Source: Lateolabrax maculatus
Lineage: Eukaryota; Chordata; Actinopteri; Acropomatiformes; Lateolabracidae
Assembly: GCA_031216445.1 (NCBI GenBank)
Contig: CM062219.1
Span: 14,669,001 to 14,733,000, forward strand
Direction of reading: 5' to 3'
DNA: 64,000 bases
Below the pieces are notes generated by a model, which was not told the DNA's origin, ran no database searches, and saw nothing but the letters and a program-made list of their open reading frames with translations. The position numbers and the translations under genes were made by a program. Shown here piece by piece: positions 1-12,282 of the stretch. Position 1 is the stretch's first letter. Each line of letters starts with the position of its first letter.

Positions 1-203
1 TACACAGCCCAAACAGGGGCAACATTTTCCCCTGCTCTCTAATGGGATGTCTAACTTTGTGTTTTCTTTTCCTTCTTGTCTGTGTGTGTTTTTTCTTTTT
101 TCTTTTTCTGTTTGTATTTTCATCTCTGAATCTTTCCAAATCTTTTCCACATTTCTGCTTTGTCCTCTGGCATTTCTTTCCGTGTATTTCTGTGTGTGTG
201 TAG
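1..203 (+). other. plppr1: plppr1 intron, 3' end
   Basis: Pyrimidine-rich intron end running into the AG acceptor at 202-203. No coding sequence is seen. The open frame across 47-340 is only the intron reading into the exon in the wrong frame. Confidence 0.8.
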
Positions 204-336
204 ATTTTCATTGGAGAGGTGTCCATGTACGTGATGAAGTCAACGAGGGAAGCTCTCCTGGCCCAAGAGAAAACCATTGTGACAGGAGACTGTTGTTACC
301 TCAACCCTCTTATTCGCCGCATCATACGCTTCATAG
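204..336 (+). CDS. plppr1: plppr1 coding exon (residues 85-128 plus first base of codon 129)
   Basis: Starts after TGTGTGTAG with Ile-Phe-Ile-Gly-Glu-Val and ends ...IIRFI plus one base, followed by GTAAG. It encodes the end of TM2 and the cytoplasmic loop with KSTREALLAQEKTIVTG, close to human KSTRESLIAQEKTILTG. Length is 133 nt (phase 0 in, phase 1 out). The phase matches the next exon, restoring Gly129. Confidence 0.95.
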
Positions 337-3300
337 GTAAGAAAGTTGTCATGCCAAGTTGTCAAATGTCTTAAACCCTTTCATGTTGATGGTACCAGGT
401 AGCAGCTGAGAACTCAGATACAACAAATTTGTGTGTCTGTTTTTTCCCATGGGTGCAAAATTAGGACTTTTGTTTTCATTTGGGAAACACGGAACAATCG
501 GGGTAAGAAATAACAATAGTTGAATAAAGTTTAATACGTTTTGGAGTTGGAGTGCTTTAAAAAGGAGTCTGGTTTTAAATTTTGTTGTAAAATGTAATTT
601 CGTAAACAATATACTAAAACCTGGTCATAGTGGAAACACTCAAGTGAAACTAACTGAACATCTTCTGGGTAAAGAGGCTCACAACACATAATGGCTCACA
701 TCTTGCGTCCTCTGACACATCAGGGAGGCGGTTGATAACTCACGTCATCCACAGGCCTTGGGATCTTTGGTTGCTCACTGAGTACCTTCTGCCACATTCC
801 TGTGAAGTCACACCAGTGTGTTGCCTGAGTGCATCACCTTAGTGCAGCTGCATTGCACCAAAAGACCCAAAAATAAGAATCATTTTGCTGATTTGAATTA
901 TTTAATTCAGTTCAGTGTAAATTCATATTCACTGACTGCGTTGTTGTTTTGTTTTTTGTAGCTAAGTGATCACATCATCATTCAAATGCATATCAGTATG
1001 CACTTTAGTGATCACATCACCATTCATAGTGACTGCTTTTGACTGTCTTCAGTTCAGTCTTCTGTTTAAGTTTCAGTTAAGTCTTCTGCCCATTTAGTAC
1101 AAAACTGTATAAGCACTGTATACGAGAGCTCAGTAAAATATGCATCTGCAGCTGTGGCTTTCACAGACTTTCAGTAAGCTTATAAACAGGAAGCAACATG
1201 CTGTATATCACAGCTAAGTTGACAGTTGAATGTGGGTGCTGTCAGTCACCTGTGAGGGGAGCTCCAATGCAAAGAGCTACAGATGCAAAAAGTAACCTTG
1301 ATGATTCAGAGCTTGAGGATTTGGTGTTTAAGATTAGTTTGTTGATGTTCTAAACACCCCTAGCGTCATGTAAAAAGGACTTGCCAAAGCACTAATTTAT
1401 CCTACAAAGGACAAAAGAGATGATAAGATGCTTCTGAACAGGTAATGTAAGCAACATACTGACAAATAGGTCATCAAGTTCCCGCAGCCTGTGAATATCA
1501 TGATATATGACGGGATCGGCCATTTGTCTGTTGTGTCAGAGGCTATGGTCAGAGACAGATCAATGCAGTCAATCAATGCGATGTGAAGGATTTGGATTTA
1601 GAAGAGGAGGTCAGCAAGGTCGGCCTGATGATGGCAGCAGCCTCTTCTGGCCTTTTGACATGTACCCTGAGGTTGTCCACAAATATTTAAAGCTTTTAGA
1701 TCGGCATATTTTGGTCCCCTGTGTTCGTTACTTGAGACAAAAAATGCAACACACAGTGTCTTTTTGGCCGGCATCATTTGATGCGTGTTGCACATACCTG
1801 ACGTGGCACACAGGCACTAGAAATAATGAAGATGTAGTAGCTGGGATGTGGAAATATGATCAATTTACTGCTTTCCCGAGGTGTTGATGCTGACGGTGGT
1901 GTATCCTTACATGATGCATCTCAAGATGATGCCAGTGTGTGTGCCCTTAAGTATATTCATAGGAAAACTATTTTAATTAATCCAAAGGGTGCTGTTACCA
2001 ACATATAGAAATTGATTCTTCTAATTCATCGCGATTCTCTCTTGAAAGATTATATTTTGATCCAGAAAACAACTAAATTCTCGACATTATGATCACTTAA
2101 CAATTTAGTAAAACTGTGCTGTACGTTCCTCACGGCTGCTTGGATGGTGAAATGTAACAGACGTTAAACCTTTGTGTAATGTTTACGTTCAATGCTATGC
2201 GACTCATGGATGTGTTATGAGGCTACTTATTTAGTTTTGGTGATACACGTGTCACTACCCGATCCGTACATCCTCCTCGATCTGTACTGCGATCGGTTTA
2301 AAAAAGTCTTAATTAATAACATTCTGAACACATTGTTTTTTTCCGGAGCTGGTGGTGGAAGTAGCTGACGAGTGAGCCATCTTGCTTCCTTCTCAAGTTG
2401 AGGGACCAGACTGTATGCAAGTTGTGGATTAATACAAGATAATTGAAGGAAATGTCATGTTTATTTTAATAATAGATATTTACAAAAACGCTATGTTTTA
2501 AAAGTTGCAAGTAGTCACACAGTGAGAAAAAAAACCCATCAAAAGTATTAATGCGTCAACAACTGTTTTATACTCTCATTGTAGCCTTCTGAATAGAAAA
2601 CAAATCAAATTGCGAGATTTCCACCCCTATTGTGTACCGTCATCGGTTGCAAACACATCACCCTTGTTCAATTGTGAATAAAGTTAACAGTATCAATCAC
2701 ATCCTGATTGGTTAACCACACCACCTGCTTTTATTTAAATGTAATCTTAAGTAGGTACATTTTGGTAAACCCCCTTGTTGAAGCTTTGCAGGTGAAATAC
2801 AGCAAACTGGACTGACTGAACGGATATCCGTAATTCTTAAGTGAATGGAGCCAATTGGGATCAAGTCCAGCTGCGATGCACTTACTGCAGCTTCTCTGAA
2901 ACTGCATTAGTCACTTAAACTAAATTTAATTTATCAAATATGTTGGGTCATATATAGGTTACAATAGGGCTGCTTTACACCACAATTACAAGTAATGTTT
3001 GTAACCTTACACACTGTGTTGCATTTCTAAAAGAGCTTTTGAGAAATCCAACCACAACCTTTTATAATTTAAATTTTTGCCTCCATATTTCCACTTGAGT
3101 AGAACTGGGCAAGCTGTCAGACTCTTTTCTATCTGTTCCAGTAAAGACGTCTGCTGGACTTTCCGGCCATAATCGCAACTGTATTCTTCATTTTTAAATA
3201 ATGCCCCTTCAATTTATAAAACACTCATCAGAAATTCATTAGGCAATTCACATGATTTATATTTCCGTCTGTTCCTGAACAATTTCTCAAATTTGTAGGA

Positions 3301-6300
3301 TCATTGAGGCTTTTAGTTTCTTGCTCTCTCCCATCTCCTCTCCTCTCACCCTAATTCTCCCTCTCTATTTCCCCTCAATGCCCTTCACACAATCGTGTCC
3401 CTGTACCCCTCACAGGCCCCCCTCTGCAGCCCCCCCGGATGAGAATACAAAGCAGAGTAATTTCATGGCTAAGCAAGCCAGATAATCAGTAGTCATATTT
3501 CACAGCAAAATGAATGCAGTCGCAGACACTGGTCAGGGTTGGTGGGCTGAAAGTGTCAGTGCAATCATTCATATTAAATGCTATTGTTTTCCGTGGGTTT
3601 ATGTTTCGTTATCCGCCTGTTGTCCACTCTTCTTTCCGTACAATTGAATTTCATTTGATTACAACATTTTCTGTTCTGCTCTGTTTAGATTCATACATGC
3701 TGTAAAATAGATAAAAAAACAAACAAACAAAACCCATTTTACTTTTATTATGGTTAAATGATGGCAGACATACAGGTGCAGCTGTAACATGATTTTTGAC
3801 ATTACAAAATAATAACAATACAGTTTGCTTTCAAAGTTCAGTTCCTTTGTTTGACCATTCAAAAAATATCTACAGTGACTGTATATAGGAGTTTTTGTCC
3901 ACAGTGAAAATATTTCCAGAAGTAAATGTAATGTTAAATATTCTGGGGTTTAGCTCTGCCTGATGACCGATGAGATATTATATGCCAGCACTGGGAGCCA
4001 GATGGTCACAGCCCAATTTAAGTCCGGATATTAGATGATTGCATCATAATGTAAGGCGGAAATGTGTTTTAAATCTTTTAAGGCTTTGTGTTAATGTTTC
4101 TTTGATGTGGGTTTTTTATGTGCTATAAATTCTCACTGTGTATCCGTCCGTCTGTGTGCCCCAGGTGTGTTTGCTTTCGGTCTGTTTGCCACAGACATCT
4201 TCGTCAACGCGGGCCAGGTGGTGACGGGGGGTCTCTCGCCCTACTTCCTGTCTGTCTGCAAGCCCAACTACACCGGCACCGAGTGTCGTTTTAATCACCA
4301 GTTTATCGTCAACGGCAACATCTGCACCGGGAACCCCATTGTTGTGGAGAACGCACGCCGGTCGTTCCCATCCAAGGACGCATCGCTGAGTGTTTACTCT
4401 GCTGTTTACCTGACGGTGAGATGAATGTACATGAGTACAAGGCACTATAATGAGGTTTAATGTGGGCATTTTACAGACAGAGGTTTAAACAATGAAAAAA
4501 AAAAAACATCACGTAACATTAATTTAGTTTGATTACTGTTTAGCTTATTTTGTGCCTTATGGCATGGTATCAGCTGATCTTTTTCTCTAGAAATTTTTTT
4601 TCCCTTTAAACCTTTGTCACTTTATTCCTTCACCTTTTAACAGTGTCTGTGAGCTTGTCTATTGCTTTGACACAGATTCAGTACATGTACAATACATCTC
4701 ATCACAGGAATTAAGTTTCAGCATTGGTGTTGGCCCTATAGTGCAGTAACTTTGAGTCACTCATCAGTTTAGCTGTGGAGAGTTAAGAGCTATTTAACAG
4801 CTAAACAAAAAGATATGACTTTAATCATGCAGTTTGTAGTTTAAATTCAGAGTTGTTCCCAATCTAAGTATGTCTAATTGGTAACTAAAGTTCAAATCAA
4901 ATTAAAGCTATTACGGTATGCACATAAATGTGGTAAAAATTTATGTTAAAGTACAGTAAATTCTCTTTTCTGTTTGTTGTTCAGTTTGATATACAGTATT
5001 TATGTTACTTTAAATCAGTACCACCTAGCAAAGTGTAGACAAAACAAATATTGAAATTCTTCACCAGATTTTCTAATAGATTTTCGTCGACACGACCGGA
5101 GCACAGTTAATTAAATATCAATTTTGAATGTACTTTTAGCACCAGAGTTACTCATTTGGGACTAAATGTAATTAGTTTACATCTTGGTGGAAACAAGAGC
5201 GGAAACAAACTTTTGCTATACAAAAATAAAAAAAGAAAAAAACACCCAAGCATTCAGAGATGAATAGATTCTTGTAGCCCAGACTGATTAAAGTTATACA
5301 TTAGATTTTTAATTTACAAAGGCTTTGAATAAGAAGGAATATCTTCTATAAAAGGGCTACATAGCACCTCTGGATCTTTGATGGAGGAATTCGCAAGGAG
5401 AGACTTAATAATTATTGAAAGTGTGTCAAGGGATATTTCATTCAGGCATGGAGAGGGTTCAGGCATTTCTAAACAACTGCCTGGAGGAACACATGAAGAA
5501 TGGCTTTTTGAAGGGCTATTTGAAGAGCTGCTATTTAATATCAGGGTGGCGGAGGGGCTCTGAAAAGTGAAAGAGACAGCAGAAGTGCAGATTTTATCTG
5601 CAGGGGCAAGAGGGATACAAGGGCAAATTGTTGATGAAAAAGAGGATTTGATACGTACAGCCTCTCGGATGAGGAGGTAAAAATAAAGAAGTGAGAGCAT
5701 GTGTATGTTTTCAAATGCTGACAGACTTCTCAACTGTCACTCACGGTAAGAGGTTCCCTTATTGGTTAATCTTGTAATCTTTTATTCTCTGTGAAAAAAA
5801 AATCTTTGTTTTGTAGAGTTATTTCACTCATATGATGTAAGTTTTTGACATCTTCCTTAACCGTTTTGCAGAGCCTTTGTGCTCACATAAAATGGTGAAA
5901 TATTTGATTCCACTTCAGTTGCCCTGCATGAGTTTGCTTCTGTTCTTGTCTACCTTGAGATGTACACAAACATAATATGTTGTATTTCCACTGACTTTTG
6001 TCTGATTGAATCTGCCTTCTGTCCTCCTTTCCAGATGTACATCACTAGCACCATCAAGACCAAGTCCAGCCGCCTGGCAAAGCCTGTGCTCTGTCTGGGC
6101 ACGCTCTGTTCGGCCTTCCTCACCGGCCTCAACCGAGTCTCAGAGTACCGAAACCACTGTTCGGACGTAGTGGCTGGATTTCTACTGGGATCAGCCGTTG
6201 CTCTGTTTCTGGTGAGGACGATGGAAAAGTGAAGGGAAAGTGTGGGGATTAGACGAGAAGAGAAGATGACTAGTCTGAGTTGGTTTCTGGTCATGACTTA

Positions 6301-9300
6301 TTTTCAAATTATAATAATAATTTCCAGCTTCATTTGGAACGGACCCAGACCTGTAATTAAATGATTAATTATGGCTGGTAAGCCTGTAACATGGTTTTGA
6401 TGCCATTTTTAAAGTCAGCCTGAATGCAAATTTATGTCCTAAAATTCTTATAAACAGCTGATTTTTATTTATGAAGTTTTAAGACAATGTCCTGCGTAAG
6501 GGGTTCCTAAACACTAATTTGGTAAAGAAGCTAAAAAGAGTAGTTCATGAAGAGGTCAGGGAAGAGGATGTGAAACAGGATGAAGCATGGTTTATACTGA
6601 GCTTGAAGGAGGTTCAGATACAGGTGAGGGAAAAAAGGTAAGGATGCACTGGTTGATTGGGGGAAAGAGGAGAAGAGAAGAAAGGAGAGAAAATACTGAG
6701 GTGGTGGCTGGATTTCTACTGAGATCAGCAGTTCCTCTGGTTTTGAAAAAGTTAAAAGGAGAAAGGATAGTGAAAGGCACAAGGACCAAAAGTAAGATGG
6801 AAGGAACCTTTTAAGGGACCCAGTGATCTGATAAATTCAGGTTCTGTATTCCAGAAGAGAGGAAGGGACCTTGTTATAATAAGGGGTCTTGTTAGGTGTC
6901 TTATTAAAACAAATGCCATAACAAGGTATAAATTGTGCAGACTGGACTGTTTCCAAGCAAGGAATTTCTCTGTTCAGACTGTCTTTAATGTAGAATCAAA
7001 ATTCCCCCTCCTGTGATGTGTTGAAAATTGAAATGGCTTTGTCAACATCAGATTTTGTGCTGAGTGTATAAATGCAAGGTAGCAATTACCCTCGAGTTGT
7101 TTTGGGGGTTGAAGCGCAAAGCCCACTGAAAAGACAGGAAGGCGAAGGGAAACCCCCACAAATCCCCCAAAAAATGTATTTTAACAGTCTCAGAGGCTTC
7201 ATTACATGTCATTTCCGCTGGCCTGGGAGCCTCAAAGCAGTAAATGGTGTGAAAGAAAGGGAGGAAACATGGAGGGAAATCAGGGATTGTTATTCGTTCA
7301 TTGGCTGCTGGTGGCTGACTTTGTAGCTTTGGATTCAAACAAAGAGAACAGTGTTGTGGCATGTATTCACAGGGAAACAGTTTTTTGAAGGTTGTGCGAT
7401 CGTGGCAGAGACACACCCCAAGCTTACACACAAGTTACATGACAACAGCATCTCATGCAATATAAAGTGTTGGACTGATTTAGACCAGTTTTTGGATTGA
7501 AAACCAATATGACATATGGCAATATAGTATTAGCGTTTAAACCAGCCTTTTCACAATATAATCAGCACATTCACATGCTCACAATGACAGTGCTAACATG
7601 CAGATGTTTAGGAGATATAATGTTAATCATGATTACCATATAAATTTAGGGAAACTCAAAGGATCACCAAAGTCAGTAGGATATTTTGCCTGGGGACCAT
7701 GAATGTCTACAAAATGTTGTGCCAATCTATTGAGTAGATCATGAGATATTTCACTGGATATGTGAAAAGTCTGACCTGTTGGTGGTGTCGGAAGAAAAGT
7801 AATGAAATTACCAAAGCCAGTAGGCTTCATCCTCCGGAGACTGAAAAAACCTGCTTGTACTGTATTTTAAACTTATTGCATGCTTGGCCTGAGTATTACA
7901 TGTTTGTGCAACATAGTAATAGTGCAAGATGATTAGTTAAAACCCTGATGGATGTTAAGAAATTGCAGGGCCATAAATAGTGACAGCAGCGAGATTTACC
8001 GACAGCTCTATAGGATGGTGAGGAGGGGTCCAGAAATGGTGTGGTGAGCACTAGGAGGGCAAATGAGGACCATATAGGATGTTGATGGAAGATTTTGATC
8101 TAAAAAGATGGTTACAGATTTTCCAGGGTGAAAAGTAGCAAAAACGCCAAAAGCCAGTGTGGTCAACATGAAGCAGCGTGTCCTTGGAACATGAGGAGGA
8201 GGAGCGACTGCACTCCGATCTTTAATGAAGGATATAAGCTTTCAATGACTGACCCATAAAAATTGACATACATTGAGTCAGTGACCTCCAGGGAAAGATG
8301 AACACAAGAAAGTCAATCATCACCTCAGCAGCTTTGAACCTGCTCATTTCCAGCTTATTATCAGCAAAGCATGAACTGAGAGCCTCTCCCCTACACATTT
8401 ACCCAATGGTCCTGATGAAGTTGATCAAGGACTTGTCATCTGAAAACTGAGGTGGTTTGATGGACTGCTATGTTGAGGGAAATTAATTGGTACAAAGAGA
8501 GTACAAAGCAGGTATATTAAATCCCCTGCGCTATCAGTGCTCACAGACAGGAGATCTGAATGGACTCATCAAACAGCAGCTGCCTTTGGTCTCACAAGAG
8601 GTTTTTCCTCTGCCAGCAGATTGAAGGATCAGTGTTAAGCACTTGGTCATGGATCTGCAGGATGATGTTGGTAAAATGCTAACAGGGGAGAGAGGTGTCC
8701 AGTTGAACCAAGACAATGTAGAGGCACGTGCTGACTGCGTTCCAGGTCTTATAGAAGCAAAGCCCCTTCAAATTTAAAATGGCTTTCACTCTAAACCTCT
8801 AATTCAAGGCTTTCATGGTATATAAAATTGCTATTCAGTGTTTCCTCTAGGATTGGGAAAAGGGTTGTTAAAAATACAATTAGAAATATTTTAATACACC
8901 AGTTTTTTTTTGTTTTTGTTTATGATTTACCAACATTTAGACATGACAGTCTTCTTTAGGGTATTGAGGGACATAATGGCTCACCAGACATTAAATATGG
9001 AATAGGACACAGGTGTACTCTATTATGGGGAGGAGTGCCTTCAGTCACATGTAAATACTTTGGGAGGTGCAATTACCATATTCAGATGACTCCAAAAAAA
9101 TCACATTAGAGAAGGATAAGTTTGATAGCTTAGGTAATACAGTGTATCTAAAAACATCTCCATATAAATATTAAAAAACTTCTTTTAGATGTTTAATGAT
9201 TCACTGAGTTCGCTAATGTTAACCTTACCTGGAATATTATTTTACTATATATTATTAATATTAATAATAAAACAAACAAAGATAATGGTAATACATCATA

Positions 9301-12282
9301 CAAACGTGGATCCTGTACCAAGACAATATGCAACTTTTATCTTAAAAAGCTCAAAACGGATTTTTCAGCATTTCCATGGCAACAAGCAAATTTCACTTTG
9401 CTTACCTGAGACAATAGATGGCAGCTTGGCCAAGCCTGTCTAAGCATGGATGACAAGACACTAAAATGGAAAGAAAGCAGTGTTCCACGGTGTTTTGTGG
9501 ATGCGCTTCAGTTGAATGAAAACAAGAAAGCGGAAACCATACTGAAATGTATTTGAGACAACAGGTGTAGCTTAAAGACAGGTTAGATAAGAACAGTGGT
9601 GTGAAAACAACAGAAAGGAGTGTCAGTGTCTAGCTTGGCAGATATAATTCACTAATTTGCCTGGTCCGGGAACACTAGAGAAACACTGTCCATGAGCTGC
9701 CACAAACAAGGAAGCCTTGAGAATCCTGAAGTGCCCTGCTTCATTTTCTCTTTTGCCACTGCCTGAGGGCATGGTTGGCCTGGGGGCGAGATTCTCCCTC
9801 GGGTTGCCTTCTTTGATTAACTAGCCCTTGGAGGAGTACAGAAATGAGGCAACCTTGGTGGTGTTTCTACTGTTAAAAGAACCTGACAAATGGACAGAAA
9901 ACAGAAGAAACGAGGCAAAAGTTCACTGTGCCCGCTGGGCGTAGTGCCATGCCACAAAGATGAACGTCCCGGTGCATCACCATTGACTGGGTTAAATGAT
10001 TGCTGCATTTTGTAGACTCATACAATGTTTGATTGAGCTTCTACACCCATATAAACTTTATATTAAAGCGAAAACTGTTCTAAAGCAAAAAATATGGCCA
10101 TATCTCCCAAAAAAGCCTCTATTAGGGTGGGATGGTAGAAGTAATAGGTGGGCGGCGGTAGGTAACCCAGAGGTTAGAGAGGTATGATGTAAGAGTGGCA
10201 CAAAAAATATAGGACAAAAATCTGGCAAAATGACAACTGGCAACCGGGGGGGTTGTCAGAATGAAGATCAGATGCATGCTCCTGCCAGTGTGCCCTCAGG
10301 CCTCTCCAGTTTATGGCTGTGTTTGCGTATGGGGTGTTTGGATGGGTCAAATACAGTAGATTATTGTTTTTATTGTTTAATTATATATTTTTTTTCTATT
10401 TTAATTTATAAAGAACAATTTGAAGCAGGGAAATTGGTAGTGGAGCAGGATTTCTAATTTTGCCCTATGATTTGAGTCCATGGAGGACAGATTGATTTTC
10501 CTTAAAATAAAATAAAATCCTTTATCCAGATTTTAACATAATCTACTCCATAAATTTATTTTCATTGGATTAGATAAATTCTCAAATGAAATTAAAATTT
10601 ATTAAGTGAGACTTATAAAATAGTAATCACTGATTGGTGGGGAACTATTCTCTGCTGCTGGAGCTGGGCCCTTGGGTAGGGGTCTGGCAGACACAGATCA
10701 TTCTCCTCAGTCTGTCCCTTCGTCAAATAAATTTGAGTTGATGCAAATTGATGCAAGTAGCCAAATATGGTGCAATGCATCTCCTCTCTCTGAGATTACT
10801 GTTTTTGTACAGGGATCTGTATGGGTTCAGGGATGTACTGGGACAGAAATTCTGCCCTAGACATTTGGCCAGACTAGCCCACATACCCACTGACGATCAC
10901 CTAGTTTTTTCTGGAATACAGTTGGATAATGCGTGCTGCTAATACACAATATTAGCACAACAGTAATGTCCCCCTTAATCCCTGTGCAGAGATTCTCACA
11001 TGTCCTCTTCCACCCCTACTACTATTACTACTAATAATATTACTAGGCCACTACTACTACTACTACTAGGCTACTGCAATAACAAGAGGAATAAGAACAG
11101 TACAGCACCAGCACATTTGTGCCTACTACAAGGCTACAGGTTGTAATTGTTGTAGATATGTCTCTAGAGGGAGCTCACACATATTTAAAACAGTTGCCAT
11201 TAAATGTAATATAGACATTTGAGGGTTGAGGGTTGAATATTTTGGCTAATGTTAAATTAAAACCTTTTCATAGATTGACTAAACTTAATCTCAAATAACC
11301 TAGTGCAAAGACCAAATGTGGATCCAACCAGGCTAGATCCACATTAGGTACGTCACTTCTGTAAAAAGTTATAATACCATTCACAAGGTCAGAATGCCAC
11401 AGTTGAAACTGACTTTCCCGCCGTGAGATTTAATCCTGGATGTTTCAGTTTCATGTCAGCCTGTGTCATTGTTAACCTATCTTGCTATTAATGTTGAACT
11501 GTCCTCGTTCTTCACAGGGTATATGTGTTGTGAACAACTTCAAAGGCGTCCACAGTGCAGCAGCTAAACAGAAAACAGAAGACTACCGTGGACTGCCTCT
11601 GATGACTTTCCCCCGTGTTGAGAGCCCTCTGGAGACCCTCAGTGCACAGGTACCTAAAAGCATTTAACCTGACATCCCAAAAACACAATCTCTATGATAC
11701 ACATTATCTTCCGCCATTAATTGGCAAAGCTCCCTCAATGCCAGGAGCTATTTTGAATTAAGTCTACTGTAATTTGGGTTGTACTGTAATTTGCAGTTAA
11801 TGTAATTTGTTGTAATTTACATTCATGTTTTGCAGCACTAAGTAATTTCCTACATTTCTTGGAATTCCAAAAAGATGTTAATTAAGTAAAGATAGGATTT
11901 CAGTATCAGTCACATATTTGGATGACCATATGTTCTTTCTTTCTTTCTTTCCTTCGTTCTTTCTTTTTCTTTCTTCATCTTTCTTTCTCTCTTTTACACA
12001 AAGCAATGACACATGTTCAGAAGAACATACAGAAATGACATGTTGCACTACACCCCTGTCCTCCTTCCTAAATGCATAGAAACATGCACAGAACCACAGA
12101 GCACTTCTGATACTGGTTGACAATGATTTCCTCTACCTTTTCATTTCCACACCTTTTCCCACACTTGTCTCCTTTCCTTTCACTTTCCTTCTTACCTCTC
12201 TCAATCCTTATACCGCTTTTCCCAACCCTCCTCCCACGTCCATTTTCAGAACCACTCGGCATCGATGACGGAGGTCACATGA
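204..12282 (+). CDS. plppr1: plppr1, phospholipid phosphatase-related protein 1 (3' five coding exons; 5' end outside window)
   Basis: Joined exons 204-336, 4165-4415, 6035-6211, 11518-11649 and 12250-12282 give 241 residues plus stop, with no frame break. They align collinearly with human PLPPR1 residues 85-325, including the identical C-terminal decapeptide NHSASMTEVT. PLPPR1 (PRG-3) is a six-pass neuronal plasma-membrane protein of the lipid phosphate phosphatase superfamily that promotes filopodia and neurite outgrowth without phosphatase activity. The sequence agrees: the C1 K...RP motif reads N...SP, the C2 SGH reads SKD, and in C3 the SR pair is NR and the catalytic His is Asn. Membrane segments fall at roughly residues 131-150, 201-218, 228-247 and 255-277. 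The first 84 residues (two TM segments) are missing only because the window starts inside the gene. PLPPR5 is the nearest alternative, but the C-terminus fits PLPPR1. Confidence 0.95.
337..4164 (+). other. plppr1: plppr1 intron (3.8 kb)
   Basis: GTAAG donor at 337 and CCCCAG acceptor at 4164. Contents: a direct repeat of about 20 bp at 965-984 and 1007-1026, a pyrimidine-rich stretch near 3310-3430, and an A-rich patch near 3711-3735. The 126-codon open frame at 1507-1887 has no recognisable domain and is within chance expectation. The segment around 2020-2640 has the look of an old DNA-transposon relic, but I could not name it. Confidence 0.75.
4165..4415 (+). CDS. plppr1: plppr1 coding exon (residues 129-212)
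   Basis: The exon starts after CCCCAG, completes Gly129 and continues VFAFGLFATDIFVNAGQVV, a near-identical match to human PLPPR1 TM3. It then carries the extracellular loop with the NYT glycosylation sequon and four Cys, and ends SVYSAVYLT before GTGAGA. It contains the degenerate phosphatase motifs C1 (NAGQVVTGGLSP) and C2 (PSKDASLS). Asp200 stands where active LPPs carry the catalytic SGH histidine. Length is 251 nt, phase 1 in and 0 out. Confidence 0.96.
4416..6034 (+). other. plppr1: plppr1 intron (1.6 kb)
   Basis: GTGAGA donor and TTTCCAG acceptor. The stretch 5320-5730 is open on both strands (139 codons on the minus strand), but the translations show no family I recognise. Otherwise it is AT-rich intron sequence with nothing further supportable. 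Confidence 0.7.
6035..6211 (+). CDS. plppr1: plppr1 coding exon (residues 213-271)
   Basis: Encodes MYITSTIKTKSSRLAKPVLC onward through TM5, the degenerate C3 motif NRVSEYRNHCSD and the first part of TM6 (VVAGFLLGSAVALFL). It is almost identical to human PLPPR1. Length is 177 nt (59 codons), phase 0 at both ends, flanked by CCAG and GTGAGG. The last 44 nt have a degenerate copy in the following intron at 6701-6745. Confidence 0.97.
6701..6745 (+). pseudogene. Partial, decayed copy of the 3' end of the plppr1 exon 6035-6211
   Basis: The 43-nt segment around 6702-6744 matches 6169-6211 with about six mismatches, including an uninterrupted 18-nt match. Translated, it keeps VVAGFLL and SAV. It lacks a donor GT at the matching place and is followed by unrelated Lys-rich sequence, so it is a duplication scar rather than a usable exon. 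Confidence 0.7.
7560..7860 (+). repeat. Dispersed teleost repeat, copy 1
   Basis: Contains the phrase GGGGACCATGAATGTCT followed by a 'cannot-match' spacer and GAGATATTTCACTGGAT. The same phrases occur in reverse complement near 18180-18290, which shows independently that this is a repeated family. From general knowledge it resembles a very common percomorph interspersed repeat with 'tgctaacatg' and 'gagatatttc' blocks. No coding capacity is seen. Confidence 0.75.
11016..11068 (+). repeat. Imperfect (TAC)n trinucleotide tract
   Basis: Runs of TAC/TAT/ACT triplets interrupted by TAATAATAT and GGC. Simple sequence with no feature attached. Confidence 0.8.
11518..11649 (+). CDS. plppr1: plppr1 coding exon (residues 272-315)
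   Basis: Begins G-I-C-V-V-N-N-F-K-G, finishing TM6, then the cytoplasmic tail ending FPRVESPLETLSAQ before GTACCT. Human PLPPR1 has GMCVVHNFKG and FPRIESPLETLSAQ. Length is 132 nt, phase 0 at both ends. The middle of the tail is the most diverged part, as in other PLPPR1 orthologues. Confidence 0.96.
11650..12249 (+). other. plppr1: plppr1 last intron (0.6 kb)
   Basis: GTACCT donor and TTTTCAG acceptor. Contains a CTTT-type tract at 11932-11995 and a long pyrimidine-rich run at about 12127-12249 leading into the acceptor. No coding sequence. Confidence 0.85.
11932..11995 (+). repeat. (CTTT)n polypyrimidine microsatellite
   Basis: Imperfect TTCT repeats inside the last plppr1 intron. Confidence 0.9.
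12250..12282 (+). CDS. plppr1: plppr1 terminal coding exon (residues 316-325 and stop)
   Basis: Eleven codons after TTTTCAG read NHSASMTEVT then TGA, identical to the human PLPPR1 C-terminus. It is found only by homology, being too short for ORF callers. A 3' UTR must follow. Confidence 0.95.
   Translation, partial: NHSASMTEVT

Larger units (their letters stand above)
6212..11517 (+). other. plppr1: plppr1 intron (5.3 kb)
   Basis: GTGAGG donor and TTCACAG acceptor. Contents: a decayed partial copy of the upstream exon at 6701-6745, a dispersed fish repeat at 7560-7860, and a degenerate trinucleotide tract at 11016-11068. No additional exon is convincing; the 127-codon minus-strand frame at 7048-7431 has no recognised motif. 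Confidence 0.75.

Noticed and set aside
1507..1887. 126-codon + ORF in plppr1 intron
   Set aside because: No family match recognised, no flanking splice signals forming a consistent exon with plppr1.
5314..5733. 139-codon minus ORF in plppr1 intron
   Set aside because: Open on both strands, Ser/Pro-rich, no motif I recognise; might be an old repeat but cannot be supported as a gene.
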